DNA from: Pseudodesulfovibrio sp. 5S69
GTDB lineage: Bacteria > Desulfobacterota > Desulfovibrionia > Desulfovibrionales > Desulfovibrionaceae
NCBI RefSeq assembly: GCF_037094465.1
Contig: NZ_CP146609.1
Span: forward strand, 1,303,501 to 1,367,500
Length of the DNA stretch: 64,000 bases
Reading direction: 5' to 3'
The translations under genes were made by a program, and so were the position numbers. Under the pieces are notes generated by a model that saw nothing but the letters and a program-made list of their open reading frames with translations, did no database searches and was not told the DNA's origin. Of this stretch, positions 31,299 through 39,333 are shown piece after piece. Every line of letters begins with the position of its first letter. Position 1 is the first letter of the stretch.

Positions 31299-33482
31299 AT
31301 GAGCGGATACCAGACTCGTCAGAACGCAATCAATGCGGTGACCAACTACCAACCCAGCATCGAGACCCTGAATTTCGCGGAGACGACCCCGTCCGAAATC
31401 TTCGGCTCCAATGTCTTCAACGAAAAAGTCATGAAGGCCATGCTGCCCAAGGAAGTCTACAAGTCCTTGATGAAGACCAAGATGAACGGCGAGAAGCTGG
31501 ACCCCTCCGTGGCCGGTCCGGTGGCCGCCGCCATGCGCGAATGGGCCATGGGCAAGGGCGCGACGCACTACACCCACGTCTTTTATCCGCTGACCGGCCT
31601 GACCGCCGAGAAGCATGACAGCTTCCTGAACCCCGACGGCGCGGGCGGCGCCATCGCCGAATTCGAGGGCAAGCTGCTCATCCAGGGTGAGCCCGACGCT
31701 TCCTCCTTCCCGTCCGGCGGCCTGCGCGCCACCTTCGAAGCCCGCGGCTACACCGCCTGGGACATGACCAACCCGGCCTACATCCTCGAAAACCCCAACG
31801 GCACCTTCCTGTGCATCCCGACCGCCTTCGTCTCCTGGAAAGGCCACGCCTTGGACAAGAAGACCCCGCTGCTGCGCGCCAACCAGGCCCTGAACAAGGC
31901 CGGACGCCGCTTCCTCAAGCTGTTCGGCGCCGACGACGGCTCCATGGTCGTGTCCAACGCCGGTCCGGAGCAGGAATACTTCCTGGTCGATCGCAACTTC
32001 TTTTTCGCCCGTCCCGACCTGATGGTCTGCGGCCGAACCCTGTTCGGCGCCAAGCCCTCCAAGGGCCAGGAGTTGGACGACCACTACTTCGGCGCCATCC
32101 CGCGCCGCGTGCTCTCCTTCATGATGGAGGTCGAGCGTGAGCTGTACAAGCTGGGCGTGCCGGTCAAGACCCGCCACAACGAAGTGGCCCCCGGCCAGTT
32201 CGAGATCGCCCCGGTCTACGAGCAGTCCAACCTGGCCACCGACCACAACCAGATGGTCATGACCACCCTGAAGTCCGTGGCCAAGAAGCACGGCATGGCC
32301 TGCCTGCTGCACGAGAAGCCGTTCGCCAACATCAACGGCTCGGGCAAGCACCTGAACTACTCCATCTCCACCCCCTCCCAGGGGTCCCTGTACTCCCCGG
32401 GCAACACCCCGCACAAGAACATGCAGTTCCTGGCGGTCACCGCGGCCACCATCCGCGCCGTGGAAAAATACGCCAAGCTGCTCCGCGCCGTGGTCGCCTC
32501 TGCCGGCAACGACCATCGCCTGGGCGCCAACGAGGCCCCGCCGGCCATCATCTCCATCTTCCTGGGTGAAGAGCTGGCCGAGATCTTCAACCAGATCGAA
32601 CTCGGCGACCTCAAGGGCTGCAAGTCCAAGGGCTGCCTTGAGCTCGGCGTCGACACCCTGCCCCCGCTGCCCATGGACTCCGGCGACCGCAACCGCACCT
32701 CCCCGTTCGCCTTCACCGGCAACCGCTTCGAGTTCCGCGCGGTCGGCTCCAACCAGTCCATCGCCGGTGCCCAGGTGGCCCTGAATACCATCCTGGCCGA
32801 GTCCCTGGACTTCATCACCGACGAGATCACCAAGATCACCGGCGGCAAGAAGGCCGGCCTCAAGGAAGCCTGCCAGAAGGTCCTGCAGGGCATCATGAAA
32901 AAGCACGGCCACGTGATCTTCAACGGCGACGGCTACGCCGACGCCTGGCAGAAGGAAGCCGCCAAGCGCGGTCTGCCCAACCTGAAGACCACCCCGGACG
33001 CGCTGCCCGCCATCATCGACAAGGACGTGGTCGCGGTCTTCGAGAAGTACGGCGTCCTGTCCAAGGACGAACTGCACTCCCGCTACGAGATCTACCACGA
33101 GCAGTACTGCCAGCACATCGTCACCGAGTCCCTGCTGACCGTGAAGGTCGCCAAGACCATCATCCTGCCCGCCGCCATCCGCTACCAGGGCGAACTGGCC
33201 CAGGTCGCCGCGTCCATCAAGGCCGCCGGCATCGAGCCCCGCACCATTCTGCTCCAGGAAGTCACCGACAAGCTGCGTGACCTCCAGCAGGGCATTGTGG
33301 CTCTGGAAAAGATCGTGGCCAAGGACGACTTCAAGACCGTCGAGGAAGACGCCAAGTACAAGGTTGAAAAGACCCTGCCCGCCATGCTCGCCGTTCGCGA
33401 AGTGGCCGACAGCCTCGAAGGCATCGTGGCCGACGATCTCTGGCCGCTTCCCAGCTACCAGGAAATGCTCTTCATCAAGTAA
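31299..33482 (+). CDS. glnN: Type III glutamine synthetase
   Basis: A 727-residue enzyme that makes glutamine from glutamate, ammonia and ATP. The GSIII-specific N-terminal region (about 1-170, with [23 protein letters not shown]) precedes the catalytic barrel ([58 protein letters not shown]), and a GSIII C-terminal domain follows. The length of about 730 residues distinguishes it from the roughly 470-residue GSI. GAAGGAG fits ATG 31299. A possible sigma-54 promoter and a long inverted repeat lie upstream. Confidence 0.95.
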   Translation: MSGYQTRQNAINAVTNYQPSIETLNFAETTPSEIFGSNVFNEKVMKAMLPKEVYKSLMKTKMNGEKLDPSVAGPVAAAMREWAMGKGATHYTHVFYPLTGLTAEKHDSFLNPDGAGGAIAEFEGKLLIQGEPDASSFPSGGLRATFEARGYTAWDMTNPAYILENPNGTFLCIPTAFVSWKGHALDKKTPLLRANQALNKAGRRFLKLFGADDGSMVVSNAGPEQEYFLVDRNFFFARPDLMVCGRTLFGAKPSKGQELDDHYFGAIPRRVLSFMMEVERELYKLGVPVKTRHNEVAPGQFEIAPVYEQSNLATDHNQMVMTTLKSVAKKHGMACLLHEKPFANINGSGKHLNYSISTPSQGSLYSPGNTPHKNMQFLAVTAATIRAVEKYAKLLRAVVASAGNDHRLGANEAPPAIISIFLGEELAEIFNQIELGDLKGCKSKGCLELGVDTLPPLPMDSGDRNRTSPFAFTGNRFEFRAVGSNQSIAGAQVALNTILAESLDFITDEITKITGGKKAGLKEACQKVLQGIMKKHGHVIFNGDGYADAWQKEAAKRGLPNLKTTPDALPAIIDKDVVAVFEKYGVLSKDELHSRYEIYHEQYCQHIVTESLLTVKVAKTIILPAAIRYQGELAQVAASIKAAGIEPRTILLQEVTDKLRDLQQGIVALEKIVAKDDFKTVEEDAKYKVEKTLPAMLAVREVADSLEGIVADDLWPLPSYQEMLFIK

Positions 33483-33509
33483 GCGCGCTCCTGCCAAGCG
33501 TAAAAACAA

Positions 33510-33539
33510 GGGTCCCGGTGTTGCCGGGGCCCTTTTTTT
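33510..33539 (+). terminator. Intrinsic terminator after glnN
   Basis: GGGTCCCGG and CCGGGGCCC pair around TGTTG, followed by TTTTTTT. Confidence 0.9.
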
Positions 33540-33559
33540 ACGCTTGTCGGAGCGCGTTC

Positions 33560-33680
33560 GGCTTCCGATAGCGGGCCATCTGCACATTTTTTCCGGGGGG
33601 CTTTCATCCTCACGTAGACGGCTACGCTGCGGTGAAAGCCCCCCGGAAGAAAATGCACAGCTGGCCCACTCTCGAAAGCC
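33560..33680. repeat. R2 long-hairpin repeat, copy 1
   Basis: A roughly 121-bp imperfect palindrome. The outer ends, GGCTTCCGATAGCGGGCCA and TGGCCCACTCTCGAAAGCC, pair with three mismatches. Inside, CCGGGGGGCTTTCA pairs with TGAAAGCCCCCCGG, and the tip holds CGTAG-ACGG-CTACG. A second copy with an insertion lies at 57138. No reading frame is evident. The space 33483-34097 holds this element, two R3 units, an R1 unit and terminators. Confidence 0.8.
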
Positions 33681-33701
33681 TTGATCCGTGCCAGCGCGGG
33701 A

Positions 33702-33749
33702 GAGAGCCGCTGTCGGGTGCCGGGAGCACCCGAATCGCTCCAAAGAGGG
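33702..33749. repeat. R3 hairpin repeat, copy 1
   Basis: AGAGCCGCTGTCGGGTGC, a CGGGA loop, then GCACCCGAATCGCTCC. The inner CGGGTGC/GCACCCG pair forms a stable stem. Identical in the core to the next copy at 33774. Confidence 0.75.
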
Positions 33750-33773
33750 AGGGTTACGCGGGGCGTGGGAGGG

Positions 33774-33821
33774 AGAGAGCCGCTGTCGGGTGCCGGGAGC
33801 ACCCGAATCGCTCCAAAGAGG
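33774..33821. repeat. R3 hairpin repeat, copy 2
   Basis: Exact repeat of the 33702 unit through CCGCTGTCGGGTGC and GCACCCGAATCGCTCC, 72 bases downstream in the same orientation. A degenerate start (GAGAGCCGCTGC) of another unit occurs at 33851. Confidence 0.75.
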
Positions 33822-33931
33822 GCCGGTTGCGCCTGAGTTGGGGAGGGAGGAGAGCCGCTGCTTGGGGCTTTGTCCTAAAGGCGCTCCAGGCAGGGAAGTC
33901 GAGGAGAGCATGGCAGGAAAAGGTGGAAGCA

Positions 33932-34040
33932 CCCCGCGAAGCGGCTATAAGAGGCTTGGAGAAGGAGGGATGGAGGTCCGGGGAAGGGAGGAAGAACCCT
34001 TTTCAAAGGGTTTTCCTCCCTTCCCCGGCCGCCGGAGGCG
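33932..34040 (+). repeat. R1 intergenic repeat, copy B
   Basis: CCCCGCGAAGCGGC to GCCGCCGGAGGCG, with GGAGGTCCGGGGAAGGG and the palindrome AACCCTTTTCAAAGGGTT between. It lies just beyond the terminator that ends the GAK operon on the minus strand. Confidence 0.8.
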
Positions 34041-34045
34041 CAACG

Positions 34046-34077
34046 AAGCGGCCCGGCACGACAGTGCCGGGCCGCTT
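34046..34077. terminator. Terminator of the GAK operon
   Basis: AAGCGGCCCGGCAC and GTGCCGGGCCGCTT form a perfect 14-bp stem with a GACA loop, 20 bases after the last gene of the minus-strand operon. T-runs are short on either strand. Confidence 0.7.
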
Positions 34078-34097
34078 TGGTTATCACATGGTGGTGG

Positions 34098-34559
34098 CTA
34101 GTCGCCGGAGATTTTGAGGGATTCGGCCTGGGAGCCGTCGTCGAGCCATTCGAGGTCGATTTCGCATTTGGCCTTGTTCTTCTTGCGGGCGAGCTTGAGT
34201 TCCACCTGCATGGTGTCGGGCACGCCGAGGACCAGGGTTCCTTCCTCGTTTTCGGCACGGATGACGCCGGATTCCAGCGAGTCGGCCAGGTCCTTGAGGT
34301 AGGCGATCACCTGGGGCGTATCCATGGTCTGTTCGATCTTGATCTTGCCTTTGCCCATAGTCATCTCCTCGTTGCTTTTGGCGGCCTGGAATAAGGGTGT
34401 GCGCGGGGCGGCCGGTTCGGCGTTTTTCGCGGCGCAGGCCGGGGCGGGTTGGGTGGTTTGGCCGGACGGGCGGGGTTCCTGTGTCCGGGGGGCCGCTGTC
34501 GGAGCCGCGTCGGGGGTGACCCAGTCCAGGGGATTGGTCCCGAGTCTCTCGTCGCTCAT
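34098..34559 (-). CDS. Amphi-Trp domain protein 1, ParA-coupled, with a second internal start
   Basis: The full frame is 153 residues. A Pro/Ala-rich, disordered region (about 1-66, beginning MSDERLGTNPLDWVT) precedes an amphi-Trp domain (about 68-145): a helix (VIAYLKDLADSLESG), then strands alternating charged and hydrophobic residues and the conserved Trp in EIDLEWLDD. ATG 34559 overlaps the parA-like stop (ATGA). A second ATG at 34358, with GAGGAG six bases upstream, would give the 86-residue domain alone. Both products may be made. It is the last gene of the 11-gene operon. The domain's function is unknown. Confidence 0.8.
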   Translation of the reverse strand: MSDERLGTNPLDWVTPDAAPTAAPRTQEPRPSGQTTQPAPACAAKNAEPAAPRTPLFQAAKSNEEMTMGKGKIKIEQTMDTPQVIAYLKDLADSLESGVIRAENEEGTLVLGVPDTMQVELKLARKKNKAKCEIDLEWLDDGSQAESLKISGD

Positions 34560-35311
34560 GGAGTACCTCTGCGGAGCAGTTCCAGGGCCAGGTTCCGGTA
34601 GTCGGCGGCCCCGTGGCTGCGGGGTTTGTAGGTGAAGATGTCCTTGCCGAAACTGGGCGCCTCGGCCAGGGAAATGTTGTCGCGTATGGTCGTTTCCAGC
34701 AGGGCGTCGCCGAAGTAGTCCTTGATCTTGCGCCGGATCTCCCGGTTGAGCTTGCGGGTGCGCTGGTAGCGGGTCATGAGAATCCCGGACAGCGCCAGGC
34801 CGGGGTTCCAGCCTTTGCGGATGGCCTTGACCGTTTCCATGAGTTTGCCGAGCGATTGCAGGGCCAGGAATTCCGGCTGCACCGGCACGAGCAGTTCGCC
34901 CGCCGCGACCATGGCGTTCAGGGTCAGCATGCCGAGGTTGGGCGGGCAGTCGATGATGGCAAAGTCATAGTCCTGGCCCTGGGCAAGGGCGTCTCGCAGC
35001 CGCGTCTCGCGGTCCGTGGCCGAGGCCAGATCCACCTCGGTCCCGGCCAGGGCCACGGAGGCGGGGACCACCTTGAGCGATCCGACCTCCATGGTCACGG
35101 CTTCGAGCGGGCATTCGCGCATCAGCACCGCACCCATGGTCCGGGGCAGTTCGTGGGCCATGATGCCCAGGGAGTAGGTCAGGTGCGCCTGGGGATCGAG
35201 GTCCAGGAGCAGTACGCGCCGGTCCTGGCGGGCCAGGGCGGCTCCCAGGTTCACGGCGGTGCACGTCTTGCCCACGCCTCCCTTCTGGTTCAAAACGGCG
35301 ATAGTGCGCAT
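34556..35311 (-). CDS. ParA-family ATPase of the GAK operon
   Basis: A 251-residue ATPase with a deviant Walker A (NQKGGVGKTC, residues 8-17), switch region DLDPQAHL and the FAIIDCPPNLG motif. No N-terminal DNA-binding extension is present, so it is an orphan positioning-type ParA rather than a plasmid partition regulator. No ParB gene is adjacent; instead it is followed, with overlapping codons, by an amphi-Trp protein with a disordered N-terminus. In similar orphan pairs, ParA places a cellular body on the nucleoid. Its cargo here is unknown. Confidence 0.9.
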   Translation of the reverse strand: MRTIAVLNQKGGVGKTCTAVNLGAALARQDRRVLLLDLDPQAHLTYSLGIMAHELPRTMGAVLMRECPLEAVTMEVGSLKVVPASVALAGTEVDLASATDRETRLRDALAQGQDYDFAIIDCPPNLGMLTLNAMVAAGELLVPVQPEFLALQSLGKLMETVKAIRKGWNPGLALSGILMTRYQRTRKLNREIRRKIKDYFGDALLETTIRDNISLAEAPSFGKDIFTYKPRSHGAADYRNLALELLRRGTP

Positions 35312-35328
35312 GAGACTCCGGGGGGTGG

Positions 35329-35514
35329 CTAGTGCGTGGTCTGCAGGGTTATCTTCTTGATGACGTATTCCCGGCCGTAACGGTAGGTCAGGGCGTTGAT
35401 CCGTTCGAGTATTCTGTCGCGCTCGGCATCGAGCATCTCGGGATTCTCCTCTTTAATGCCGAACAGGTCGACTACCTCGGTCCATTCGAAACAAGGGTCG
35501 TGTATTTCTGTCAT
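35329..35514 (-). CDS. Small conserved-looking protein in the GAK operon
   Basis: A 61-residue acidic protein (MTEIHDPCFEWTEVVDLFG at the start; AERDRILERINALTYRYGREYV in a predicted helix). GGAGAAACGACC gives a good ribosome site, and the gene sits 17 bases before the parA-like gene. No domain recognised. The long amphipathic helix may mediate binding to another operon product. Confidence 0.65.
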   Translation of the reverse strand: MTEIHDPCFEWTEVVDLFGIKEENPEMLDAERDRILERINALTYRYGREYVIKKITLQTTH

Positions 35515-35549
35515 GGTCGTTTCTCCACAATGCGCCTGGGCGCCGTGTG

Positions 35550-36125
35550 TTATTTGTTCCCGGCGGATTTGGCCGGTGCTTTCTTGGCGGCGGGTTTCTT
35601 GGCCGCACTTTTCTTGGCGGGTGCCTTCTTGGTCGCGGTCTTTTGGGCGGCGGCTTTGGGGGCTGCTGCCTTCTTGGGCGCGGCGTCCTTGGTTTCGGGA
35701 TTGGGGCTGGCCTCGGCCTTGGCCGGGACTTCGGAGGCGGTCTTGGCGGGCGTCCTGGCCGCTTCGGTCCTGGCGGGAGCCATGGCGGGTTCCTTGGCCG
35801 CCGGAGGCTTTGCCTCGGGCTGCACCGCGGGTGCGCCGCCCTCGGGCTGGACGGCGGGCACGGTCTCGGGCTGCGTGTCGCCGATCTTCAGTTCTGCGCC
35901 CGAGGCCTCGCTCCAGCTCAGTTCGAAGCCGATCTTCTGCTTGTCGTTCTTGACCTTGGCCTCGACCTTGATGGCCACTTGGGCCGAAGGTTTCATGACC
36001 ACGTGTTCCTCGCCGCTCTCCAGCACGACGGTGCCGGACCGGAAGCTCTTGGCCAGGTCCTCGATGTAGGACACGGCATCCTTGTATTCCAGAACCTTCT
36101 TGACACTGATCTTCTGCTTTTCCAC
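35550..36125 (-). CDS. Amphi-Trp domain protein 2 with a Lys/Ala/Pro-rich tail
   Basis: A 191-residue protein. The N-terminal amphi-Trp domain (about 1-75; AVSYIEDLAKSFRSG, FELSWSEA) is followed by a disordered Pro/Ala/Glu region (about 82-140) and a strongly basic tail of KKAPAKK, AAKKPAAKK type repeats (about 140-191). The tail resembles histone H1 and the C-terminus of the PHA-granule protein PhaF, which bind DNA or polyanions. GTG 36125 has AAAGGAGGT upstream. Codon use is like its neighbours. Confidence 0.85.
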   Translation of the reverse strand: MEKQKISVKKVLEYKDAVSYIEDLAKSFRSGTVVLESGEEHVVMKPSAQVAIKVEAKVKNDKQKIGFELSWSEASGAELKIGDTQPETVPAVQPEGGAPAVQPEAKPPAAKEPAMAPARTEAARTPAKTASEVPAKAEASPNPETKDAAPKKAAAPKAAAQKTATKKAPAKKSAAKKPAAKKAPAKSAGNK

Positions 36126-36151
36126 GTTCGCAACCTCCTTTCGGTTGGCCG

Positions 36152-37336
36152 TCAGCAAAGCGACAGCAAAAATTCGCTCAAGACGCGCCCGTCGATGTCC
36201 GAACCGCTCCGGTCCGTGACGAGCGACCCGTCTATCACCGTGAAACCGCACTCTTCGAGTCGTTTTTTGTCGATCCCGCCCACGTATTCGCCGTGCCTGG
36301 CGTCCACCAGGATGTAGCCCAGGACCTCGCCGTCGCCGGCTCCGGCGTCGGTCCGGAGGTAGCGGCACAGGACCTCGGCCCGGTCGGCCACGGACATGCC
36401 CGGCGTCTCGGGATCGATTCCCGTGGACGGGACGAATATCTTGGGGCAGGTGTTGGCGGCCACGGCCCGGCCCACGCCGTCGGCCAGCAGGTTGGCCACC
36501 ACGCTGGAATAGAAGCTGCCCGGCGGGTAGCAGATCAGGTCCGCCTTGCCGATCCAATCCCTGATCTTGTTGCGGATGGACGTGTGGACGCGCTCCGTCG
36601 AACCGAGCGAGGGCGTCAGCCAGATGTCCTCGATGGGCGAAGCGAGCGGGGCGGCCTCCTTGCCGGTTATCAGGTGCTGGCCCACGATGGTCTCGCCGTC
36701 GGCCAGGCGCACGGCCAGGTGCAGGTCCTTGTTCACGGTCGGGCGCACCACGCCGCAGACCTGGACCAGCTTGGAGAAGAGATAGATGACCGGGTCGAGC
36801 TGGCGGCGGTTGGACAGGTATCCGGCGGTCAGGACCAGGTTGCCGATGGACGCGCCCCTGAGGTCGAAGCCCGCGGGCATGCGCTCCAGGAACTCGTAGA
36901 AATGGTTGCGGATGATCTTGCGCATGGGGTCCGGAATGCGCCGGACCAGGGGGTGCACCCCGGCGGCCATGGCGTCCAGCTCGGCGCGCAGGGCCTTGGG
37001 GTCGCCGTCCTTGGGCAGCCGGTGGGTGAACAGGTTGTATATCTCGGGGTTGCCCTTGATGGACTGGTCGGCCAGGGCCATGAGCCGGTTGCGGATGTCG
37101 CCCACGGCGGGCATGGCGAAGGCCTCGCGGATGATCGCCGAGCTGCCGCCCGAGTCGAACGGGGTGATCAGGTGGATGGAGTTGTGGGTGTAGCGGATGA
37201 GTTCTCGGGAGGTGTCGCGCAAGGCCGTGCCGCCGCTGAAGAAGAGCACGGACGGCCCGAGCTCGGGAGCCCGCCTGAACTGCTCAAGCTTGCGGGGGTC
37301 CGGGATGGTGACGTCCCTGGTGACTCGAATGCGCAC
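36152..37336 (-). CDS. GAK system CofD-like protein
   Basis: A 394-residue protein related to CofD and YvcK/GlmR. It keeps the GG-T-A-L motif (35-39) and the nucleotide-sugar/phosphate region FDSGGSSA (60-67) and GDIRN (79-83) characteristic of this fold. CofD transfers a phospho-lactyl-type group, and YvcK relatives bind UDP-sugars; activity of the GAK branch is unknown. GTG 37336 is preceded by CGGAG. It lies 11 bases after the HprK-related kinase gene. Confidence 0.88.
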   Translation of the reverse strand: MRIRVTRDVTIPDPRKLEQFRRAPELGPSVLFFSGGTALRDTSRELIRYTHNSIHLITPFDSGGSSAIIREAFAMPAVGDIRNRLMALADQSIKGNPEIYNLFTHRLPKDGDPKALRAELDAMAAGVHPLVRRIPDPMRKIIRNHFYEFLERMPAGFDLRGASIGNLVLTAGYLSNRRQLDPVIYLFSKLVQVCGVVRPTVNKDLHLAVRLADGETIVGQHLITGKEAAPLASPIEDIWLTPSLGSTERVHTSIRNKIRDWIGKADLICYPPGSFYSSVVANLLADGVGRAVAANTCPKIFVPSTGIDPETPGMSVADRAEVLCRYLRTDAGAGDGEVLGYILVDARHGEYVGGIDKKRLEECGFTVIDGSLVTDRSGSDIDGRVLSEFLLSLC

Positions 37337-37347
37337 TGTCCGCTCCG

Positions 37348-38445
37348 TCAGTTGGCCGGGAGGCGGCCGGTTTCCATGAAATGCAAGCATACATCGGAAG
37401 CACGGTCGAAGTCCACGCCTCCGGAGATTTCGATGAGATTCGTCCGGGCCAGCAGGTCGGCGTAGGCCTCGACGGACGGATCGTCCCGGCGCGCCGGATC
37501 GTCGGGCAGGTAGAACAGCCCGGTGGACTTCATGAACGCGGGCAGAAGATCGGTGCGGTCCCTGGGGTCCACCAGGCGTGCGCGCATGGGCGAATCGTCC
37601 CGCTGCCAGTTGAGGATGACCAGCGCGTCCATGGGGCAGCGCAGCTCGAACCGGCCCGGCCCGTAGCACTCGTCGATGAGCGCGTCGTACTTGTGTTCCA
37701 GTTGCCACAACTCGTCCTGGGGCATGGACAGGAACTTCTCGCGCAGGCCCGGCTCCACGATGCAGTGCAGGTCCGGGTTGTTCAGGGCCGTGCCGGGGTT
37801 GATGCGAGGCTGCTTGGCCACCCCGAACATGACCAGCCCCTCGCCGTTCGGCTCGACCATGATCCGGTCGTTGGAGATGAAGGTCGTGCCCCGGCTCATC
37901 AGGTGCAGGGCCAGGGTGGACTTGCCCGCGCCCGAGAATCCGGCGAGCGAGATGCCGCGTCCGCCCGAGCGCACCCCGGCCGCGTGGCCCAGGAACCCGC
38001 CCTGGTTGAGCTTCCACTCGATGAACCGGTTGTTGACGAAATTGATGACCTGGTTGGCGTTCTCCAGGCACGGCCCCACGGCCACGTTCTCGCCCCGGCC
38101 GAACAGGAAGTGCATGCCGGTCAACCGCTTGCGGACCATGCGCCCGTCGGGCAGGTCAACCCACTCCTCCTTGATCTTGGTCTTGCCGGGGTCGGGCTGC
38201 TTGACCTTGAAGGCCAGGTTGCATTCCGGGGCCGGGGCCTCGTGGGCCGAGACGACGATCTGCGGGTCGCCCTTGCCGGTGAGGAATTCCTTGAAATAGT
38301 CGGCCAGGGCGTCGTTCAGTGCGTCCGTGGAACTCAGGACCCGGATGCGGCAGCCGCCGAGGTCGAGGAAGAGTTCGCGGTCGGCCGGGCAGGCCACTTT
38401 CACGGCCTCGGCCAGCTCCCTGCGGGTCGTGCCGGTCAGCTTCAT
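37348..38445 (-). CDS. HprK-related kinase B
   Basis: A 365-residue protein with a P-loop kinase core like the C-terminal domain of HPr kinase/phosphorylase: Walker A GFSGAGKST (169-177) and SNDRIMVE (191-198). The N-terminal 140 residues are specific to the GAK type. No HPr gene is near, so the substrate is not known; an amphi-Trp or XXXCH protein is possible. Its start overlaps the ATP-grasp stop by four bases (ATGA), implying a coupled product. Confidence 0.88.
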   Translation of the reverse strand: MKLTGTTRRELAEAVKVACPADRELFLDLGGCRIRVLSSTDALNDALADYFKEFLTGKGDPQIVVSAHEAPAPECNLAFKVKQPDPGKTKIKEEWVDLPDGRMVRKRLTGMHFLFGRGENVAVGPCLENANQVINFVNNRFIEWKLNQGGFLGHAAGVRSGGRGISLAGFSGAGKSTLALHLMSRGTTFISNDRIMVEPNGEGLVMFGVAKQPRINPGTALNNPDLHCIVEPGLREKFLSMPQDELWQLEHKYDALIDECYGPGRFELRCPMDALVILNWQRDDSPMRARLVDPRDRTDLLPAFMKSTGLFYLPDDPARRDDPSVEAYADLLARTNLIEISGGVDFDRASDVCLHFMETGRLPAN

Positions 38446-39314
38446 TGCAGTTTCTCCATGACGTAGTCCACGTAGCGCGCGGCGGCGTCTATGCCGCTGG
38501 TTTCCTGGATGCCCCGGAAGCCTCCGAACACGGAGACCTCGAAGACGTACGGGCCGTCGTCGGTGATGGCCACGTCCACGCAGGTGAAGTCGAGGTTGAA
38601 GTCGGCCTGCGCCTTGCGGGCCAGCTCGATGATCTCCGGCGCGGGCTCGTAGGGCCGGTACTTGCCCCCCGAGGCTGTGGTCGTGTTCCACGCCCCGTTG
38701 GTCTTGCACCGGGCGTAGGTGGTCAGGTACTCGCCGCCCAAAAAGGCGATGCCCAGGTCCAGGTCGCCCAGGTCGATGGTCTTCTGGATGTACATGATCG
38801 GGTTTTCCGCCCGGTATTCCTCGATGGCCGCCCGGGCGTCCGGACCGTCTTTCAGCACGGACATGCCGCGCGCCTTGGAGGTGTACAGCGGCTTGAACAC
38901 GGCCTCGCCGTAATTTTCAAGCGCCACCAGGGCCTGGTCCACGGACTCGGTGATGGTCGTGGGCGGCATGGGGATGTCCTTGAGCTGGAGCGAGATGGTG
39001 CAGGACAGCCGGTCCAGGGCGCGCAGGATGGCGTAGGGCGAACTGAATATCTTCAGCCCGCGCTCGTGCAGGTAGCGCAGCACCTCCAGCCGGTCCAGGA
39101 GGTCCGGGGAGTAGCGCGCGCCGATCTTCTTGATGATCAGGGCGTCGAAGTCGATCAGGTTGTGGCCGTTGTAGTATGCGTTGCCCGAGGGCAGGTCCAG
39201 GCGCACGTCCTCCATGTTGATGAGCACGCGCTCGCCGCCGGTCTTTTCGGCCACGGTGTCCGCCAGTTTCTCGGAGGACCAGCCGCCCTCGATGCCTATG
39301 ACTCCTATCTTCAC
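38442..39314 (-). CDS. GAK system ATP-grasp ligase
   Basis: A 290-residue RimK-like ATP-grasp enzyme (AVFKPLYTSKARGMSVL; YIQKTIDLGDLDLGIAFLGGEY; metal site VFEVSVFGGFRG in place of the usual NxN). Such enzymes ligate an amino acid or carboxylate to an amine using ATP. The missing second metal-binding Asn is unusual and may alter catalysis. GTG 39314 has AAGGAG seven bases upstream. Substrate unknown. Confidence 0.87.
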   Translation of the reverse strand: MKIGVIGIEGGWSSEKLADTVAEKTGGERVLINMEDVRLDLPSGNAYYNGHNLIDFDALIIKKIGARYSPDLLDRLEVLRYLHERGLKIFSSPYAILRALDRLSCTISLQLKDIPMPPTTITESVDQALVALENYGEAVFKPLYTSKARGMSVLKDGPDARAAIEEYRAENPIMYIQKTIDLGDLDLGIAFLGGEYLTTYARCKTNGAWNTTTASGGKYRPYEPAPEIIELARKAQADFNLDFTCVDVAITDDGPYVFEVSVFGGFRGIQETSGIDAAARYVDYVMEKLQ

Positions 39315-39333
39315 GAAACGGCTCCTTGCTTGC

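Noticed and set aside
33702..33821. Tandem 48-base repeats as a possible CRISPR array
   Set aside because: Only two full units, 24 bases apart, each with an internal hairpin, no cas genes, and a third copy 24 kb away; this is an intergenic repeat family.
31185..33932. 915-residue open frame antisense to glnN, running into the repeat region
   Set aside because: Composition is that of an antisense shadow, and its N-terminal part translates R2 and R3 repeats.
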